Source of the DNA: Candidatus Oscillibacter pullicola
Lineage (GTDB): Bacteria; Bacillota; Clostridia; Oscillospirales; Oscillospiraceae
Direction: 5' to 3'
NCBI GenBank assembly: GCA_019118935.1
Contig: DWXY01000087.1
Location: forward strand, 1-49,744
Length of the DNA stretch: 49,744 nt
In this document: in pieces, positions 47,395 through 49,744 of the stretch
How positions within the stretch are numbered: position 1 is the first letter of the stretch
Layout of the letters: the number at the start of each line of letters is the position of its first letter
Notes under the pieces: generated by a model
Databases searched by the model: none
Told to the model about the DNA's origin: nothing
The model's input: the letters and a program-made list of their open reading frames with translations, nothing else
Translations under genes and position numbers: made by a program

Positions 47395-48207
47395 TCAGAT
47401 GGCCGCCGTTCCCTGCGGCGCGGTCTCCGTGGCGCCGGACGCCGGGGCCGCCTGCCGGACCGTCTGCGCAGGCGTCAGCTCCGCCGCCGGAACCCTCTGG
47501 CTCAGATACTCCTCCAGGCAGACGCCGGTGCGGTAGATGTCCGCTGCCGCCGCCTTGCCCACGTAACGGTAGTGCCAAGGCTCGTACCCGATGCCGGTGA
47601 TATCGCTCTTCTCCGAAGGATAGCGGAGGATGAAGCCGTACTTCCAGCTGTTCTCCATCAGCCACTTCTGCTCCGCCGTGTCCTCCTGTTTCTCGTCCAG
47701 AATCTGATAGCTGGCGGCCACGATGTCCAGGGCCAAGCCGGTCTGGTGCTCGCTGGTGCCGGGCTTGGCCACCCACCGGGCGGCCTCCGCCTCCGCCCGG
47801 TCCTCCGGCACGCCGGAGGCGCGGACCCGCGCCACCTTGTTCCGGTACAGCCGGGTCTGGGTGGCCTCCGTCCGGTAGGCGGAGCAGACGATGGGGTTCA
47901 AGCCCGTCTCCCGGCAGTCGGAGAGCATGTCGTCCAGATCGTCATAGATCCGCTCGTCCACCTGGAGTCCATTGGATAACGTGGCCAGATTGATCTCATA
48001 TCCCTCCGGCACCGTGTGCCAGGGGTTCACCAGCAGCAGCTGCCAGTCCTCCTGATCGCTCCGGGCTGCCGGAGTGAGCTGGGCCGCCGGAACAGCCCGG
48101 GGGATGTACGGTGTCTCAGCCTCCGCCGCCAGGGCGGTGGGGGCCAGCACCAGAGCCGCCGCCAGCAGGGCGCCGCAGCGGGCCAGGATCTTCTTTCGTA
48201 TGTTCAT
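47395..48207 (-). CDS. VanY-family D-alanyl-D-alanine carboxypeptidase (M15B), exported
   Basis: A 270-residue secreted protein. Signal peptide with cleavage near residue 28 ('LVLAPTALA'). The zinc site of the family is present: 'SEHQTGLALD' (SxHxxGxxxD, first His and Asp) and 'EPWHYRYV' (second His). 'CSAYRTEATQTRLY' carries the substrate-binding Arg. It trims the terminal D-Ala of peptidoglycan stem peptides. A short linker and a Pro/Ala/Thr-rich tail close the chain. The ATG at 48207 has AAAGGAA about 6 bases upstream. No vancomycin-resistance cluster lies nearby, so a housekeeping role is likely. Confidence 0.9.
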   Translation of the reverse strand: MNIRKKILARCGALLAAALVLAPTALAAEAETPYIPRAVPAAQLTPAARSDQEDWQLLLVNPWHTVPEGYEINLATLSNGLQVDERIYDDLDDMLSDCRETGLNPIVCSAYRTEATQTRLYRNKVARVRASGVPEDRAEAEAARWVAKPGTSEHQTGLALDIVAASYQILDEKQEDTAEQKWLMENSWKYGFILRYPSEKSDITGIGYEPWHYRYVGKAAAADIYRTGVCLEEYLSQRVPAAELTPAQTVRQAAPASGATETAPQGTAAI

Positions 48208-48334
48208 ATCGTTCCTTTCCGGCCGCGGGCGGCCGTCCGATCTTCTTTGTTCTGTTTTCATGGTACAGCCTTCCGGCCGCGAAAACAAGGGAGATTTTGT
48301 GAACGATTGGAAACAAAAAGAAACAAGACGGGCG

Positions 48335-48414
48335 GAGATAAAAGTGAATGGATAAAAGATAAGAGAGCCTCACGGCCAAAGCGATCTTTTATCTCTGCTC
48401 TTTTATCTTTTATC
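48335..48414. repeat. long imperfect inverted repeat, family 1 (copy 4)
   Basis: The left arm (48335-48368) lacks C: GAGATAAAAGTGAATGGAT then AAAAGATAAGAGAG. The right arm (48385-48414) has one G and ends CTTTTATCTTTTATCTC. The tip is a small GCC-TCAC-GGC hairpin. GAGATAAAAGTGAA is shared with copy 3. Confidence 0.7.
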
Positions 48415-48432
48415 TCAACACCCTGCTCTCCG

Positions 48433-48470
48433 GCACAAAAAGGGCCGCCCTCACGGGCGGCCTTTTTGTG
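48433..48470 (-). terminator. terminator of the oxidoreductase gene
   Basis: A 16-bp stem with one bulged G (CACAAAAAGG-GCCGCCC with GGGCGGCCTTTTTGTG) and loop TCAC; the T run lies in the stem on either strand. Confidence 0.8.
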
Positions 48471-48484
48471 CTTGATCTTGTCGA

Positions 48485-49522
48485 TTACTTGTACATCTCC
48501 GGCTTTTCCATGGTCTCCACCTTCAGGAACTGAGAGGTGCCGCGAGAGGCGTTCAGGGCGTCGCCAGCCACGCAGGCCACGTAGCCGTCCCAGGAAGAGG
48601 GGCCGGTGAGCTTGCCGGCGTGGACGGACTCCACCCACTTGCAGAACTCGATGTCGTAGGCCTCGATGAAGCGCTCCTTCCAGTCGGTCATGATGGGCAT
48701 GGACTCGGCGGGCTTCACGCTGTCCCAGCCGGCGGGACGGGAGCGGCACACCACGGCGTAGGGATCGGGTAGCTTGACGGTGCCGTTCTCGCAGACCACC
48801 TCGCACTGAATGTCATAGCCGTAGCCATCGGCCACCTGGACCTCCACGTCGATGAAGCAGCCCTTCTTGGTGCGCATCAGCATGACCTGGGGATTGTCAT
48901 AGCCCTTGTCGGAGTTGGAGGACTGGCGGACCTTCACGCACTGCACGTCCTCATACTCGTCGTCCAGCAGCCAGCGGCAGATGTCCAGCTCGTGGATGGC
49001 CACGTTGGTGACGCCGTTCTCTGTCTTGAAGCCCGGGCCCTGGGAGACGTTGCGGTGGCAGGCCTTGATGATGAGGGGCTTGCCCAGCTCGCCGGACTCG
49101 ATGATCCGCTTCATCTCGGCGTAGCCCCGGTCATAGTGGCGCATGAAGCCCACCTGCACCAGCCGCTTGCCGATCTCCTGCTCCCGCTGGATGATCTCCT
49201 CGCAGTCCTTGGCGTTCTGGCTCAGGGGCTTCTCGCAGAAGCACCACTTCTCCTCCGCCAGGGTCTTCATGACGTAGTCGTGGTGGGTGGGGTCGATGGA
49301 GGTGATGACCACAGCCTCCACCTCGGGGTCCTTGATCATGCCGTCGCAGTCGTTGCCGTAGGACTTGATGCCGTACTTGGCGGCAGTCTCGTCCGCGGCG
49401 GCGGCCACATAGTCGCTGACAGCCACGACCGTGGCGCCGGGGACGGTCTCGATGATGCGGCGGCAGTGGTCCTTGCCGATGGCGCCGCAGCCGATGATGC
49501 CGATTTTCAGAACCTGATCCAT
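48485..49522 (-). CDS. Gfo/Idh/MocA-family oxidoreductase
   Basis: A 345-residue NAD(P)-dependent sugar or inositol dehydrogenase. The Rossmann motif is 'IGIIGCGAIGKDH' (7-19); the EKP motif that closes the nucleotide site is in 'CFCEKPLS' (about 94-101); the catalytic D-x-x-x-H type segment is 'AIHELDICRWLL' (about 173-184). It resembles inositol 2-dehydrogenase (IolG-like), but no iol genes are seen, so the substrate is open. The ATG at 49522 has AAGGAAGG 9 bases upstream. It is monocistronic as far as the window shows. Confidence 0.88.
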   Translation of the reverse strand: MDQVLKIGIIGCGAIGKDHCRRIIETVPGATVVAVSDYVAAAADETAAKYGIKSYGNDCDGMIKDPEVEAVVITSIDPTHHDYVMKTLAEEKWCFCEKPLSQNAKDCEEIIQREQEIGKRLVQVGFMRHYDRGYAEMKRIIESGELGKPLIIKACHRNVSQGPGFKTENGVTNVAIHELDICRWLLDDEYEDVQCVKVRQSSNSDKGYDNPQVMLMRTKKGCFIDVEVQVADGYGYDIQCEVVCENGTVKLPDPYAVVCRSRPAGWDSVKPAESMPIMTDWKERFIEAYDIEFCKWVESVHAGKLTGPSSWDGYVACVAGDALNASRGTSQFLKVETMEKPEMYK

Positions 49523-49594
49523 GATTGTGTACCTTCCTTTATTTGAAAAATAATGGGGAAATGCAGGGGGTGAGATGGGGGACCTCCCTCCAGG

Positions 49595-49744
49595 GGCTGT
49601 TCCCACAGGGGTACGCCCCCCATTGTCGTCGTCGCAAAGTCCGCTAAGCTCCGTTTCCGCCTGCGGCGAAAACTGCGCCCGCTCCCTTGCTCCTCCTCTC
49701 CCCACCGCGCGGGGCGCGGCGGGGGCCCCTTTTGGTCTTGCCCA
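49595..49744. repeat. intergenic repeat, family 3 (copy 2, cut by the right edge)
   Basis: GGGGTACGCCCCCCATT (about 49608-49624) and CTTTTGGTCTTGCCCA (49729-49744) repeat the two blocks of the 31.9-kb element, here with about 105 bases between them instead of about 5. The second arm of the last hairpin would lie past the edge. No gene is seen from 49523 to the edge. Confidence 0.55.

Noticed and set aside
47395-48207. Vancomycin-resistance vanY
   Set aside because: No vanR/S/H/A/X genes nearby; M15B carboxypeptidases are common housekeeping enzymes.

Overview
The window is a chromosomal segment of a GC-rich anaerobic Firmicute. An Oscillospiraceae-type gut bacterium of the Flavonifractor/Lawsonibacter/Dysosmobacter kind fits best. 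This is inferred from the codon use, strong AGGAGG ribosome sites, a class III (oxygen-sensitive) ribonucleotide reductase, DUF3793, a FeoA/FeoA/FeoB iron system, the clostridial long-form PurL, and a replacement of bifunctional PurH by PurO plus a stand-alone AICAR transformylase. I see no tRNA, rRNA, CRISPR array, insertion sequence or prophage. Genes are densely packed, with many 1-4 bp stop/start overlaps.

Layout. 1-5866 (minus): a translationally coupled chain polA, CatA-type acetyltransferase, P-loop kinase-like, EamA transporter, rimI, GNAT, tsaD (cut by the left edge), read from one promoter. 5908-6959: a PsiE-like membrane protein facing a PAP2 phosphatase across a terminator. 7106-10147 (plus): a lysine riboswitch with its terminator controls a three-gene amino-acid ABC importer, which assigns the importer to lysine. 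10167-14603 (plus): nrdG, paired NrdR boxes, nrdD fused to a C-terminal CPNC redoxin domain, and a thioredoxin reductase. 14719-16904 (minus): an SLH-domain exported protein and a D-2-hydroxyacid dehydrogenase.

17023-31873 (plus): the purine block. A GntR/UTRA regulator is followed by purE-purC-purF-purM-purN-purO-AICARFT-purD-purL, then a GNAT gene and guaB. It takes PRPP to IMP and on to XMP; purK and purB are not in the window. 32333-33459 (minus): an ECF sigma factor with a membrane partner. 33606-35118 (plus): yjdF behind a likely riboswitch leader, then a frameshifted amidohydrolase. 35182-38133 (minus): ftsH, a small helical protein and a TetR regulator divergent from degV (38398-39261, plus).

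39462-44460 (minus): an iron block (two feoA, feoB, FeoB-associated Cys-rich peptide, DtxR-like regulator, flavodoxin, DUF3793). Three copies of a GTTAG...CTAAC operator tie it together. 44579-49522: a YfcE-like phosphodiesterase, a small membrane protein, nifU-nifS, a VanY-like D,D-carboxypeptidase and a Gfo/Idh/MocA oxidoreductase.

The least expected content lies between genes. Three families of intergenic structure recur: (1) a directional five-hairpin element, once inside the pur operon and once inside the feo operon, sense to its host transcript both times and with compensatory stem changes; (2) four long cruciforms whose left arms almost lack C and right arms almost lack G, two of them inside the pur operon; (3) a GTACGCCCCCCATT / TTTGGTCTTGCCCA element at 31.9-32.0 kb and at the right edge.
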